A stretch of 64,000 nucleotides of DNA. Origin: Streptomyces sp. NBC_00572. Its GTDB lineage: Bacteria; Actinomycetota; Actinomycetes; Streptomycetales; Streptomycetaceae. The stretch is from contig NZ_JAPENX010000001.1 of assembly GCF_026341815.1 (NCBI RefSeq), positions 62,001 to 126,000 on the forward strand. Reading direction: 5' to 3'. The position numbers and the translations under genes are program-made. Shown here one piece after another: positions 50,855-61,092 of this stretch; the first letter of the stretch is position 1, and each line of letters begins with the position of its first letter. The notes below the pieces were generated by a model, which did not search any database, had not been told where the DNA came from, and worked only from the letters and a program-made list of their open reading frames with translations.

Positions 50855-52267
50855 TCAGGCGGTCCGGCGGATCAGCGCCAGATACATGGCGTCCGTACCG
50901 TGCAGATGCGGCCAGAGCTGGACGTCCGGTCCGTCGCCGATCGCCGGTACGCCCGGCAGCAGCGGACGGGCGTCGATCAGCTCGGCGCCGCCGACCTTCT
51001 TCAGTACGTCGTCGACGACGACCCGGGTCTCGGCGAGATGCGGCGAGCAGGTCGCGTACCCCACGACACCGCCGACGCGGACGGCGCTCAGCGCCTCCGT
51101 GAGGAGGGCGCGCTGGAGCGGGGCGAAGCCGTCCAGGTCCTCGGGGCGGCGACGCCAGCGGGCCTCGGGGCGGCGGCGCAGGGCTCCTAGGCCCGAGCAC
51201 GGCACGTCCATGAGGACCCGGTCGAAGGAGCCGGGGCGCCACGGCGGGCGGGTGCCGTCGGCGGCGATGACCTGGTACGGGCCCGGGTTGCCGGCGAGGG
51301 CGCGCTCGACGAGACGGGCGCGGTGCGGCTGCTTCTCGGAGGCGAGCAGGGCGGCGCCCCGTTCGGCGGCGAGAGCGGCAAGGAGCGCGGCCTTGCCGCC
51401 GGGGCCCGCACAGCCGTCGAGCCAGCGGGCGTCGGGGCCGTCGAGCGGGGCGTTGGCCAGGGCGATCGCCACGAGCTGACTGCCCTCGTCCTGGACGCCG
51501 GCCCTGCTCTCCTTCACCGCCTCGATGGCACCGGGCTCGCCGCCCTCGGCCATCCGGACGGCGTACGGCGACCAGCGGCCCGGCAGGCTCTCGGTGGCCG
51601 CGGCGAGCTCCTCGGTGGTGGAGCGGCCGGGGCGGGCGACGAGGGTGACCTCGGGGCGCTCGTTGTCGGCCTCCAGGAGGTCCTCGATCCCGGCGCGGCC
51701 GCCGCCGAGGGAGTCCCAGAGCGCCGAGACGACCCAACGGGGGTGCGAGTGGACGACGGCGAGGTGGTCCTCGGGGTCCTTGTCGTACGGCGGGGCGACC
51801 TGCGCCACCCAGGCGTCGAGGTCCTGAGCCGAGATCTTCCGCAGCACGGCGTTCACGAACTTGGCCCGCCCGTCACCGAGCACCACCCGCGCCAGCTCGA
51901 CGCTGGCGGAGACGGCGGCGTGGGTGGGGATCCGGGTGCCGAGCAGCTGGTGCGCGCCGAGCGCGAGCACGTCGAGCACGGGCGGGTCGACCTCGCGCAG
52001 GGGCCGGTCGATGCAGGCGGAGATGATCGCGTCGTACGTGCCCTGGCGGCGCAGCGTCCCGTACACCAGCTCGGTCGCGAGCGCCGCGTCCCGGCCGTCG
52101 AAGTTCCCGCCCTCACGGGCCTTCCGCAGCAGCGGCGGCAGCACCAGGTTCGCATAGGCGTCCCGCTCGTCCACCGCCCTCAGGGCCTCGAAGGCGAGCA
52201 TCCGGACGGGGTCCTTCTGGGGCCGCCGGTAGGGCTTGTGGGGACGGCGACTTGCCTGCTCGCTCAA
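50855..52267 (-). CDS. rsmB: 16S rRNA cytosine-967 C5-methyltransferase
   Basis: A 470-residue RsmB. The N-terminal NusB-like RNA-binding domain covers about 1-150 (RMLAFEALRAVDERDAYANL; FDGRDAALATELVYGTLRRQ), and the C-terminal methyltransferase carries the SAM loop DGCAGPGGKAALLA near 302, LMDVPCSGLGALRRRPEARW near 368 and the catalytic Cys in VGYATCSPHLAET near 425. It methylates C967-equivalent of 16S rRNA. TTG start at 52267 with GGAG seven bases upstream; the longer frame would run into the MITE-like element. It follows fmt on the same strand. Confidence 0.93.
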   Translation of the reverse strand: MSEQASRRPHKPYRRPQKDPVRMLAFEALRAVDERDAYANLVLPPLLRKAREGGNFDGRDAALATELVYGTLRRQGTYDAIISACIDRPLREVDPPVLDVLALGAHQLLGTRIPTHAAVSASVELARVVLGDGRAKFVNAVLRKISAQDLDAWVAQVAPPYDKDPEDHLAVVHSHPRWVVSALWDSLGGGRAGIEDLLEADNERPEVTLVARPGRSTTEELAAATESLPGRWSPYAVRMAEGGEPGAIEAVKESRAGVQDEGSQLVAIALANAPLDGPDARWLDGCAGPGGKAALLAALAAERGAALLASEKQPHRARLVERALAGNPGPYQVIAADGTRPPWRPGSFDRVLMDVPCSGLGALRRRPEARWRRRPEDLDGFAPLQRALLTEALSAVRVGGVVGYATCSPHLAETRVVVDDVLKKVGGAELIDARPLLPGVPAIGDGPDVQLWPHLHGTDAMYLALIRRTA

Positions 52268-52366
52268 AGGTGCTCCGCGTGACGAAATGAAAGAGGTCGA
52301 ACCCCCCAAGCCTACGTCCGCCGCGCCCCCACCCGCTCCCGGGCCCGTGACGGCCGCGTGGAGACC

Positions 52367-52534
52367 CCTAGGGCCTGTCTTTCGGATCATGCCGGATCAG
52401 GGAGCGGGGCCTGGTGCGTGCGATCGCAAGGCGGAGGAGGGAGTCGACGCGGAGCGTCGGCGACCGACGACAACGCGGCGAGCGTGCGTGCCAGGCCCCG
52501 CGAGCCCGGCATGATCCGAAAGACAGGCCCTAGG
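52367..52534. mobile_element. MITE-like palindromic element between fmt and rsmB
   Basis: Perfect 29-bp terminal inverted repeats, 52367-52395 (CCTAGGGCCTGTCTTTCGGA...) and 52506-52534, enclose a 110-bp centre that is itself largely self-complementary (GGGGCCTGG near 52413 against CCAGGCCCC near 52490). It has no coding capacity. The right end supplies the fmt stop codon (TAG in CCCTAG). This looks like a miniature transposable element mobilised in trans; similar sequences are widespread in streptomycete genomes as far as I recall. Confidence 0.75.
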
Positions 52535-53462
52535 TGCCGAGGAGCTCGCCGGGCGCGATGCGCACGCCGCGGGCCCAGTCGGCGGCCTTCATCGGCTTCT
52601 TGCCCTGGGGCTGGACCCAGACGAGTTCGACGGCGTACGAGCCGGTGCCCGCGTACACGTTGTTCTTGCCCGCCGCGAGCTCGCCCGGGGCCAGGTCGGT
52701 GCGGTCGGGCAGCGGGGTGACCTGGATGAGCTTGAGGCGCTCGCCGCGGAAGAGCGTCCAGGCGCCGGGGGCCGGGGTGCAGCCGCGGACCACGCGGTCC
52801 ACCCGGAGGGCGGGGGCCGCGAAGTCGACCTGGGCGTCCTCGACCTGGATCTTCGGGGCGAGGGTGAGGCCCTCGATGGGCTGCGGGACGGCCTTGAGCG
52901 TGCCGTCCTCGATGCCGTCCATGGTGGCGGAGAGCAGCCCGGCGCCCGCGAAGGCGAGGCGGGTGAGCAGGTCGCCGCTGGTGTCGGTCGGCCGGATGTC
53001 CTCGGTGACGACGCCGTAGACGGGGCCCGAGTCGAGGCCTTCCTCGATCAGGAAGGTGGAGGCGCCCGTCACCTGGTCGCCCGCCATCAGCGAGTGCTGC
53101 ACGGGCGCCGCGCCCCGCCAGGCCGGCAGCAGCGAGAAGTGCAGGTTGACCCAGCCCCGGGCGGGGATGTCGAGGGCGACCTTGGGCAGCAGCGCGCCGT
53201 ACGCGACGACCGGGCAGCAGTCGGGGGCGATCTCGCGCAGCCGGGCGAGGAAGTCCTCGTCGCGGGGCCGGTTGGGCTTCAGGACCTCGATCCCGGCCTC
53301 TTCGGCCCGCTGGGCCACCGGGCTGGCGACGAGCCGCCGGCCGCGGCCCGCCGGGGCGTCCGGCCGGGTGACGACGGCGGCCACCTCGTGCCGGCCGGAG
53401 GCGAGCAGGGCGTCCAGGGCGGGTACGGCGACCTCGGGGGTGCCTGCGAAGACGAGCTTCAT
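52530..53462 (-). CDS. fmt: Methionyl-tRNA formyltransferase
   Basis: A 310-residue Fmt that formylates initiator Met-tRNA with 10-formyl-THF. The start [20 protein letters not shown] is canonical; [16 protein letters not shown] near residue 108 has the catalytic-site SLLP motif, [17 protein letters not shown] near 140 the folate-site Asp, and the C-terminal OB-like domain follows from about 205. The stop codon lies inside the terminal repeat of the adjacent MITE-like element, so the last codons may have been modified. Confidence 0.95.
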   Translation of the reverse strand: MKLVFAGTPEVAVPALDALLASGRHEVAAVVTRPDAPAGRGRRLVASPVAQRAEEAGIEVLKPNRPRDEDFLARLREIAPDCCPVVAYGALLPKVALDIPARGWVNLHFSLLPAWRGAAPVQHSLMAGDQVTGASTFLIEEGLDSGPVYGVVTEDIRPTDTSGDLLTRLAFAGAGLLSATMDGIEDGTLKAVPQPIEGLTLAPKIQVEDAQVDFAAPALRVDRVVRGCTPAPGAWTLFRGERLKLIQVTPLPDRTDLAPGELAAGKNNVYAGTGSYAVELVWVQPQGKKPMKAADWARGVRIAPGELLGT

Positions 53463-53689
53463 GGGTGGCGACTGCCTGTCTGTCCGGGGGCTTTACGGGC
53501 AGCGCACCAGTCTAGGTGCCCCGTACGGAGGGGGCGTACGGAAGGACGAGCGCCCCGCGCATATGCGTGTACGCCCCCGATGCGTGACCCAACTCCGGGT
53601 GGCGCGTTGGTCAAGAGAGATTGACCGAATCGGGTCGCCGTTCCCCCCTGCGGCCCTTCCCCTTACATGCCGGTTCGAGAGGCTTTCAC

Positions 53690-54208
53690 ATGGCCGACCA
53701 CGCAACCCACGACGCCCAGGCTCGGGCGAGTCTGCACCTTCTGGTGCGGGACATCGAGCGGGTCCGGCGGCAGGTGGACGCACTGCGCACGCTCACGGCC
53801 CAGCTGGGCAATGTCTACCGCCCTCGCCGCTCCGGCCCGTCCACGGGCTTCGTCGTCTACGGGCGGGCCCCCGCCCCGACCGTTCGTCTCGCCCAGGAGC
53901 TGCGGGACAGTGTCGAGACCCTGGTGACCGCCGCGGTCGACTTCGACCGCTCGCTCGGGTTCTCCTGGGACGCGGTGGGCTCCGCCCTCGGAGTCACCAA
54001 GCAGGCCGTCCACCGCCGTTACGGTGCCCGCCGGGCGCCCCAGCCGGGCGTCGGCCTCGACCAGGAACCGATGGTGGAGCCGACGGCGACCCGCACGCTC
54101 CCCTCGGTGCCCGCGGCCCGCTCGATGCCTCCGCAGCCGACCTCGGGCAGCGCGGCGCTCCGCGAGGAGCCGCGTACGTCGGCCTTCCCCGGCCCGCGCA
54201 ACGGCTGA
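53690..54208 (+). CDS. HTH-containing hypothetical protein
   Basis: A 172-residue protein. The N-terminal 50 residues are helical ([20 protein letters not shown]), the middle [20 protein letters not shown] leads into a helix-turn-helix, [20 protein letters not shown] near 100-119, similar to the sigma-factor-like or MerR-like HTH of small streptomycete proteins. The rest, from about 125, is Pro/Ser-rich and disordered. A DNA-binding role is likely. The ATG at 53690 has GAGAGG upstream. Transcribed rightward, opposite to the flanking housekeeping genes. Confidence 0.7.
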   Translation: MADHATHDAQARASLHLLVRDIERVRRQVDALRTLTAQLGNVYRPRRSGPSTGFVVYGRAPAPTVRLAQELRDSVETLVTAAVDFDRSLGFSWDAVGSALGVTKQAVHRRYGARRAPQPGVGLDQEPMVEPTATRTLPSVPAARSMPPQPTSGSAALREEPRTSAFPGPRNG

Positions 54209-54382
54209 CCCGCGAGCGCCCCACGGCCGTCCGCCCCCACCGGGGACGGGCGGCCGTCCCGTGTGCCGGGTCCACGTCCGCCTGCCTCCGCACCCGAGGC
54301 GCGCACGCGGGAACACCCGAGTCGCGCGCGGCCACACCCGGGTCGCGCGCGCCGGCCGACCCACCGCGCCGAGTACCGCTCG

Positions 54383-56530
54383 TCAGCCGATGTCCGGCGG
54401 GTCCACCCGGATCCGCACGGGGTCGCCGCCGCCTCGTGCGAGCCGGGCCGCGCGGGCCTGCTTGAGGGCCGCCGCCAGGGCCGCGCCGCTGCCCGGCGGG
54501 ACCCGGACCAGGGCGCGGTCCCACTGCTCGCCCGGCGGCGGGTCGCCGGGCCTGCGCGGCCCGCCGGGGCGGACCAGCGGCAGCGGCACCGGGCCGAGCA
54601 CCTCGGCGTCGGCGGGCAGCCCGGCCGCCGCGAGGAAGCCTTCGACGGCCTCCGGGAGACCCGTCACCGCCGCCATCCGGGAGACCGGCGGGAAGCCCAG
54701 TTCGGCCCGCTCGGCCAACTCGCGCTGGGCGTGCCCGACCGGGTCCCAGCGGACGAGCGCCTGGACCGGCCGGAGCGTCGGCTCGGCGACCACCACGACC
54801 ACGCCGCCGGTGCCGCCCTCGCCCTGGCCGCGGACGAGCGAGGCCGCGTCGATCCAGCGGCGCAGGGCCTCCTCACCGGCGCGCAGATCGGGCCGGCCGA
54901 GCATGGCCCAGCCGTCGAGGAGCAACGCGGCCGCGTAGCCGCCCTCGGCGACGGGTTCGGCGCCGGGGGTGGAGACGACGAGCGCGGGGCGCCCTGGCAC
55001 GGTGTCCAGGACGTGGTCCCGTCCCGAGGTCCTCACCGGCACCGCCGGGAACGCCCGGCCGAGCTCCTCCGCCGTCCGCCGTGCGCCGACGACCTGGGCG
55101 CGCAGCCTGGTCGAGCCACACTCCACGCAGTGCCAGTCGGCGGCGCCGCGACCGCACCAGGCGCAGTGCAGTTCCCGCTGTTCGGGGGCCTCCAGGGGAC
55201 CGGCGCAGTGGCGGCAGCGGGCGGGCGTCCGGCACCGCTCGCAGGCCAGCCGGGGTACGTAACCCCGGCGGGGCACCTGGACGAGCACGGGCCCGGTCTT
55301 GAGTCCTTCGCGTACGGTCTGCCAGGCCAGCGAGGGCAGCCGGGCCGCCCGCGCGGCCTCGTCGCGGGCCAGTTCGCCGTCGCCGACGGTCCGGATCAGC
55401 GGGGCCGCCTTGCGGACCTGTTCGCGTCCGGCGCTCAGCGGCTGGGCCCAGCCGGACTCGATGAGCTGGGCGGCCTCGACGGTGCAGCTGGTGCTGCCGA
55501 GGAGGAAGGCGCACCGGTCGTGGGCGGCGCGGAGCAGCAGCACGTCGCGCGCGTGGGGCTGCGGGGCGTGCGGCTCGCTGTGGCTGCCGTCGCCGTCGTC
55601 CCAGATGACGACGAGCCCGAGGTCCCGGACGGGGGCGAACATCGCGGCCCGGGTGCCGACCACGGCCCGCACCGCGCCGCGCCGCACGGCGAGCCACTGC
55701 GCGTACCGCTTCTCGGGGCCCGCCTCGGCCGTGAGCAGCGCGTGCCGCCCCTCCCCCAGGACGGCGGTCAGGGCCGCGTCGACCCGTCCCGCCGCACGGC
55801 CGTCCGGTACGACGACGAGCGCGCCCCGGCCGGAGGCCAGGGTGGCGCCCACGGCGCGGGCGATCTCCTCGGCCCAGAACGGTCCCGGCAGCGCGTTCCA
55901 CACGGCCCGGGGCGCCCCGCCGCGCGCGAGGGAGTCCAGGAACCCGGGCCCCCGCTCGTACCGCGTCCAGGTACCCGGCTCGGGCGCGGCCGGCGGCGGC
56001 AGCGGCTCCGGGGAGGGTCGCCCCTCGGCGCGGGCGCTGCGCGGCGGCACGGCGAGCTGGAGCACGTCCGCGAGGCTTCCCGCGTACCGGTCGGCGACGG
56101 CACGGGCGAGCCCGAGCAGCTCGGGGCCGAGGACCGGCTCCGGTGAGACGACGTCGGCGAGCGCGGCCAGCGGCCCGGAGTAGTCCGAGGTGGCCAGCCG
56201 CTCGACGAGGAAGCCGTCGATGAGCCGTCCGCCCTCCCTGCGCCCGTTCTTGACCTGGTGCGCCCCCGCGCCGAACCGCACCCGGACCCGCACCCCGGGT
56301 CGCGCCGTCTCGTCCAGCTCCTCGGGGACCGCGTAGTCGAAGAACTGGTCGAGATGGAGCGAGCCCTTGTTCACGACGACCCGTGCGACGGGCAGCTCCT
56401 TGGCCAGCGCGGCCCCCCGCCAGGTCCGCGGCTTGGCCCGCGGCACCTTCGCCTTCCGGACGGTCTCCCGGATGAGGGCGAGCTGCTCGGGCTCGTCGGC
56501 CTTGTCGGGCCTCTCGTTCTCGCTGCTCAC
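54383..56530 (-). CDS. priA: PriA-like primosomal protein lacking helicase ATP-binding motifs
   Basis: A 715-residue PriA homologue. The N-terminal DNA-binding domain (VVVNKGSLHLDQFFDYAVPE near 53) and the C-terminal domain are kept, and eight cysteines form the two zinc sites (CERCRTPARCRHC; CAWCGRGAADWHCVECG). But the Walker A GxTGSGKT loop is absent (region reads ARAVGATLASGRGALVVVPD) and the DEEH box is replaced by VVIWDDGDGSHSEP. This is the known actinobacterial form, thought to act structurally in replication restart, not as a helicase. Start taken as GTG at 56530; the frame extends 27 codons further into the metK terminator. Confidence 0.88.
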   Translation of the reverse strand: MSSENERPDKADEPEQLALIRETVRKAKVPRAKPRTWRGAALAKELPVARVVVNKGSLHLDQFFDYAVPEELDETARPGVRVRVRFGAGAHQVKNGRREGGRLIDGFLVERLATSDYSGPLAALADVVSPEPVLGPELLGLARAVADRYAGSLADVLQLAVPPRSARAEGRPSPEPLPPPAAPEPGTWTRYERGPGFLDSLARGGAPRAVWNALPGPFWAEEIARAVGATLASGRGALVVVPDGRAAGRVDAALTAVLGEGRHALLTAEAGPEKRYAQWLAVRRGAVRAVVGTRAAMFAPVRDLGLVVIWDDGDGSHSEPHAPQPHARDVLLLRAAHDRCAFLLGSTSCTVEAAQLIESGWAQPLSAGREQVRKAAPLIRTVGDGELARDEAARAARLPSLAWQTVREGLKTGPVLVQVPRRGYVPRLACERCRTPARCRHCAGPLEAPEQRELHCAWCGRGAADWHCVECGSTRLRAQVVGARRTAEELGRAFPAVPVRTSGRDHVLDTVPGRPALVVSTPGAEPVAEGGYAAALLLDGWAMLGRPDLRAGEEALRRWIDAASLVRGQGEGGTGGVVVVVAEPTLRPVQALVRWDPVGHAQRELAERAELGFPPVSRMAAVTGLPEAVEGFLAAAGLPADAEVLGPVPLPLVRPGGPRRPGDPPPGEQWDRALVRVPPGSGAALAAALKQARAARLARGGGDPVRIRVDPPDIG

Positions 56531-56570
56531 AGCCCCATACCTACCAGACGCCACCGACAACCGGGCACGG

Positions 56571-56607
56571 CCGAAGCCCGGCACCCCCACGGGGTACCGG
56601 GCTTCGG
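56571..56607 (-). terminator. Hairpin terminator after metK
   Basis: CCGAAGCCCGG (56571-56581) pairs with CCGGGCTTCGG (56597-56607), 17 bp past the leftward metK stop. Confidence 0.8.
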
Positions 56608-56624
56608 TCACATACAGCCTGGGA

Positions 56625-57833
<1,209 letters not shown>

Positions 57834-58038
57834 AACGCTCCCTGGGGTTGCAGCGGCTGCTGGCTACTCGTGACGCGGACCGGCAGGGGGCTGCGCCCCG
57901 CGACGTTCCACGAACAGTCTATCGGTCGTGGTCGCGCTATGGACCAGGTGTCTCGCCTGGCGAATACGCGTGGGCGCGCGAAATCGGCCTCCGGCAAGGC
58001 GGAGGCGCCCGCCCCGGTGGGGCGTAAATCACTCGCGA

Positions 58039-58079
58039 TTCGGCGTTTCGCCTTCACCGGGACGTCGTGAGACGCCGAA
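58039..58079 (-). terminator. Hairpin terminator after coaBC
   Basis: TTCGGCGTTTC (58039-58049) pairs with GAGACGCCGAA (58069-58079) with one G-T pair, 53 bp after the leftward coaBC stop. Confidence 0.6.
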
Positions 58080-58131
58080 AATCAGCCGCCTGGCAGCCGG
58101 ACCACCGAAGGCCGGAAACGCGCCACATGCG

Positions 58132-59352
58132 TCAGGTCGTGACGCGCAGCCGGGGCAGGACCAGGTCCCAGACCGTCTCGGCGAGCGCTTCCTTCGGACC
58201 GTACGGTACGGGAGTCTCGGCGCCGTCCGAGGCGAGCACGACGGCCTCGTTCTCCTCGGAACCGAAGGTCTTGCGCTCCCCCACCTCGTTGACGACGAGG
58301 AGGTCGCAACCCTTTCGGCGAAGCTTCTCCCGGCCGTTGGCGAGGACGTCGTCGGTCTCGGCGGCGAAGCCGACCACGACCTGGCCCGGCAGGGCCCGGT
58401 CGGCCGAGATCTCGGCGAGGATGTCGGGGTTGCGGACGAGCTCGACGGTGGGGGCTCCGCCGTCGTCCTTCTTCTTGATCTTCCCCGTGGCGTAGACGGC
58501 CGGCCGGAAGTCGGCGACGGCGGCCGCCATGACCACCGCGTCGGCGTCGGCGACGGCCTTGAGCACGGCCTCACGGAGCTGGAGGGCGGTGCCGACGTGG
58601 ACGACGTCGACGCCGGCCGGGTCGGGGATGCCGGTGTTGGCCTCGACGAGGGTGACCCTGGCGCCGCGGGCGGCGGCGGCCCGCGCGAGGGCGTAGCCCT
58701 GCTTGCCCGAGGAGCGGTTGCCCAGGTAGCGGACGGGGTCGAGGGGCTCGCGGGTGCCGCCGGCGCTGACCACGACGTGCCGTCCGGCGAGGTCGGGGGC
58801 GACGGTGCCGCGGGCGACGACGCGCCGGCAGATCTCGAAGATCTCCGCCGGGTCGGGCAGCCGGCCCTTGCCGGTGTCGACGCCGGTGAGGCGGCCGACG
58901 GCCGGTTCGATGACGACGGCGCCGCGGCGGCGCAGGGTCGCCACGTTCTCCTGGGTCGCCGGGTGCTCCCACATCTCGGTGTGCATGGCGGGGGCGAAGA
59001 CGACGGGACAGCGCGCGGTGAGCAGCGTGTTGGTGAGCAGGTCGTCCGCGAGGCCGTGGGCGGCCTTGGCGAGCATGCCGGCGGTGGCGGGGGCGACGAC
59101 GACGAGGTCGGCGGCCTGCCCGATCCGGACGTGCGGGACCTCGTGGACGCTCTCCCAGACCTCGGTCGAGACGGGATGGCCGGAGAGCGCGGACCAGGTG
59201 GCCGCGCCGACGAAGTGGAGGGCGGAGTCGGTGGGGACGACCCGGACGTCGTGGCCGGACTCGGTGAGCCTGCGCAGCAGCTCGCACGCCTTGTAGGCGG
59301 CGATACCGCCGCTGACCCCCAGAACGACCTTCGGCTTGGCTGCTGCGCCCAC
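58132..59352 (-). CDS. coaBC: Phosphopantothenoylcysteine decarboxylase/synthetase
   Basis: A 406-residue fusion for coenzyme A synthesis. Residues 1-185 form the FMN-dependent CoaC decarboxylase (VVLGVSGGIAAYKACELLRR; VVAPATAGMLAKAAHGLADD; FAPAMHTEMWEHPATQENV) and 190-400 the CTP-dependent CoaB synthetase (VVVSAGGTREPLDPVRYLGN; NRSSGKQGYALARAA; KIKKKDDG with the conserved lysines). GTG start at 59352 with GGGGAG six bases upstream; the upstream ATG at 59397 lacks one. The strong hairpin at 59392-59430 separates it from rpoZ. Confidence 0.94.
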   Translation of the reverse strand: MGAAAKPKVVLGVSGGIAAYKACELLRRLTESGHDVRVVPTDSALHFVGAATWSALSGHPVSTEVWESVHEVPHVRIGQAADLVVVAPATAGMLAKAAHGLADDLLTNTLLTARCPVVFAPAMHTEMWEHPATQENVATLRRRGAVVIEPAVGRLTGVDTGKGRLPDPAEIFEICRRVVARGTVAPDLAGRHVVVSAGGTREPLDPVRYLGNRSSGKQGYALARAAAARGARVTLVEANTGIPDPAGVDVVHVGTALQLREAVLKAVADADAVVMAAAVADFRPAVYATGKIKKKDDGGAPTVELVRNPDILAEISADRALPGQVVVGFAAETDDVLANGREKLRRKGCDLLVVNEVGERKTFGSEENEAVVLASDGAETPVPYGPKEALAETVWDLVLPRLRVTT

Positions 59353-59391
59353 TGCTGCTCCCCGCGCTCGGATGCGTACGACTCCATGAGA

Positions 59392-59430
59392 CACCACAGG
59401 CCCGGCGGATGTTCCGCCGGGCCTGTGGTG
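59392..59430 (-). terminator. Perfect 18-bp hairpin between rpoZ and coaBC
   Basis: 59392-59409 pairs with 59413-59430 around TGT, with every pair matching, 16 bp after the rpoZ stop. It should end the gmk-rpoZ message; coaBC then needs its own promoter within about 40 bp, or partial read-through. Confidence 0.8.
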
Positions 59431-59445
59431 ACGAACGTTACGTGC

Positions 59446-59718
59446 TTACGTAGCCGGGCCCTCGATGGCCTCGGACGTCAGCAGACCCGCGTTGATCTCG
59501 CGCAGGGCGATCGAGAGCGGCTTCTCGTGGACGTGGGTGTCGACCAGCGGACCCACGTACTCCAGCAGGCCCTCGCCGAGCTGGGAGTAGTACGCGTTGA
59601 TCTGACGCGCGCGCTTGGCCGCGTAGATCACGAGGCTGTACTTCGAGTCCGTGGCCTCGAGCAGCTCGTCGATCGGCGGGTTGATGATGCCCTCGGGCGC
59701 AGTGATGGAAGAGGACAC
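59446..59718 (-). CDS. rpoZ: RNA polymerase omega subunit
   Basis: A 90-residue omega subunit, which assists RNA polymerase assembly by binding beta-prime. The sequence [40 protein letters not shown] and the C-terminal [13 protein letters not shown] are characteristic of actinobacterial RpoZ. GTG start at 59718 with GGAAGG upstream. It lies 63 bp after gmk on the same strand, a conserved order with IHF and pyrF upstream. Confidence 0.96.
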   Translation of the reverse strand: MSSSITAPEGIINPPIDELLEATDSKYSLVIYAAKRARQINAYYSQLGEGLLEYVGPLVDTHVHEKPLSIALREINAGLLTSEAIEGPAT

Positions 59719-59781
59719 GCTCTACCTTCCGAAGAATGGAAAAAAGATCAGACAGCCGTTGGGTGTCCGGGGATCAGTGGA

Positions 59782-60354
59782 TCATTCCCCAGAAGTCAAC
59801 AGCATCAACGTTAGCAGCTCGCGTGCCACGTCCTCGACGGAGGTGTTGACGAGGGTGGTGTCGAACTCCGACTCGGCGGCCAGTTCGATCTTCGCGGCGG
59901 CGAGACGGCGCTCGATGACCTCGGGCGACTCGGTGCCGCGGCCGGTGAGCCGGCGGACCAGCTCCTCCCAGCTCGGCGGGGCCAGGAAGACCAGCTGGGA
60001 CTCGGGCATCGAGTCCTTCACCTGACGGGCGCCCTGGAGGTCGATCTCCAGGAGTACGGGCTCTCCCGCGTCGAGGCGGTCGAGGACCGCGCGGCGCGGG
60101 GTGCCGTAACGGTTGCCCGCGAACTCGGCCCATTCGAGGAGCTCACCGTTGGCGATCAGCTTGTCGAACTCGTCGTCCGCCACGAAGAAGTAGTGGACGC
60201 CGTGCTTCTCGCCGGGGCGGGGCTTCCGTGTCGTCGCCGACACCGAGAGCCAGACCTCGGGGTGGACCTTGCGCATATGAGCGACGACCGTGCTCTTGCC
60301 GACCCCTGAGGGGCCGGAGAGCACGGTCAGCCGCGGACGTGCCTCTGCTGCCAT
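59782..60354 (-). CDS. gmk: Guanylate kinase
   Basis: A 190-residue GMP kinase (GMP + ATP to GDP + ADP). P-loop [15 protein letters not shown] near 13, [16 protein letters not shown] near 42 and [20 protein letters not shown] near 73 (GMP-binding), [14 protein letters not shown] near 101, and the lid in [17 protein letters not shown]. Start ATG at 60354. It forms the start of a gmk-rpoZ unit, 73 bp downstream of the IHF gene. Confidence 0.95.
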   Translation of the reverse strand: MAAEARPRLTVLSGPSGVGKSTVVAHMRKVHPEVWLSVSATTRKPRPGEKHGVHYFFVADDEFDKLIANGELLEWAEFAGNRYGTPRRAVLDRLDAGEPVLLEIDLQGARQVKDSMPESQLVFLAPPSWEELVRRLTGRGTESPEVIERRLAAAKIELAAESEFDTTLVNTSVEDVARELLTLMLLTSGE

Positions 60355-60427
60355 GCAGCGATTATTCCAGCTTTAACGGTGTGCCCGGGACGCGTGTCCC
60401 GGATCCGAAGCCGGACCGGTCGCCGGA

Positions 60428-60751
60428 TCAGGCGCCGGTGCTGCCGAACTCGCGCTCCAGGGAGGCGATCTGGTTGGAACCGAGACCGCGAACCCGGCGG
60501 CTCTCGGAGATGCCGAGGCGCTCCATGATCTGCTTGGCGCGGACCTTGCCCACGCCGGGGAGGGACTCGAGCAGCGCGGAGACCTTCATCTTGCCGATGA
60601 CGTCGTTCTCCTGGCCGGTCTTGATGACCTCGTGGAGAGATGCGCCGGAGTGCTTGAGTCGATTCTTGACCTCGGCCCGCTCCCGGCGAGCCGCGGCGGC
60701 CTTTTCGAGCGCGGCTGCGCGCTGTTCAGGGGTAAGGGGCGGAAGAGCCAC
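60428..60751 (-). CDS. ihf: Actinobacterial integration host factor (sIHF/mIHF)
   Basis: A 107-residue nucleoid-associated protein of the actinobacterial IHF type, unrelated in sequence to E. coli IHF. An N-terminal basic helix (RAAALEKAAAARRERAEVKN) is followed by a helix-two-turn-helix, SALLESLPGVGKVRAKQIME near 61-80, and a helix ending in RRVRGLGSNQIASLEREFG. It binds and bends DNA without strong sequence preference and influences sporulation and antibiotic genes in streptomycetes. The GTG at 60751 has GAGGTG upstream and gives exactly the size of the S. coelicolor protein. Confidence 0.95.
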   Translation of the reverse strand: MALPPLTPEQRAAALEKAAAARRERAEVKNRLKHSGASLHEVIKTGQENDVIGKMKVSALLESLPGVGKVRAKQIMERLGISESRRVRGLGSNQIASLEREFGSTGA

Positions 60752-60904
60752 GCCTACGTCACCTCGGATGTCGATCTGTCGGATACGGACCGGTGAGGAA
60801 CCCTGCGCCCCACACCAGTGGAGCAACGCTCAACGGAGTGGTCGTTGAACGCCTGCTCTGCCCCGGAGACTAGCGGCCGAGGCCGCTCCAGTCAGCGAGA
60901 ACAG

Positions 60905-60946
60905 CGGAAAAGTCCTGGTCAGCATCGACCGACCGGGACTTTTCCG
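60905..60946 (-). terminator. 16-bp hairpin terminator with T-rich stem, second of a pair
   Basis: 60905-60920 pairs with 60931-60946 with one mismatch (CGGAAAAGTCC arms, 10-nt loop). It lies downstream of the 60992 hairpin, making a tandem pair after pyrF. The stretch 60752-60904 is then free for the IHF promoter. Confidence 0.75.
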
Positions 60947-60991
60947 GCAAAACGACCCGGTTTTGAGCCAAGTTTTCGTCAAGGAGTGAGA

Positions 60992-61024
60992 CGGCCCGGC
61001 GGGACGAGTCGTCCCGCCGGGCCG
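60992..61024 (-). terminator. Perfect 15-bp hairpin terminator after pyrF
   Basis: 60992-61006 pairs with 61010-61024 around AGT, 69 bp after the leftward pyrF stop. It ends the carB-pyrD-pyrF pyrimidine unit. Confidence 0.8.
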
Positions 61025-61092
61025 AAACAGCTCGGAATCCGGGGTCGATCCGCTCCGACCTGCGGAGAGACCGTGGAGCTCCGTGGAGCCCG

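Noticed and set aside
57834..58131. SAM riboswitch upstream of metK
   Set aside because: The sequence was read for SAM-I and SAM-II type conserved blocks; none was found. Only a short inverted repeat and a coaBC terminator are present.
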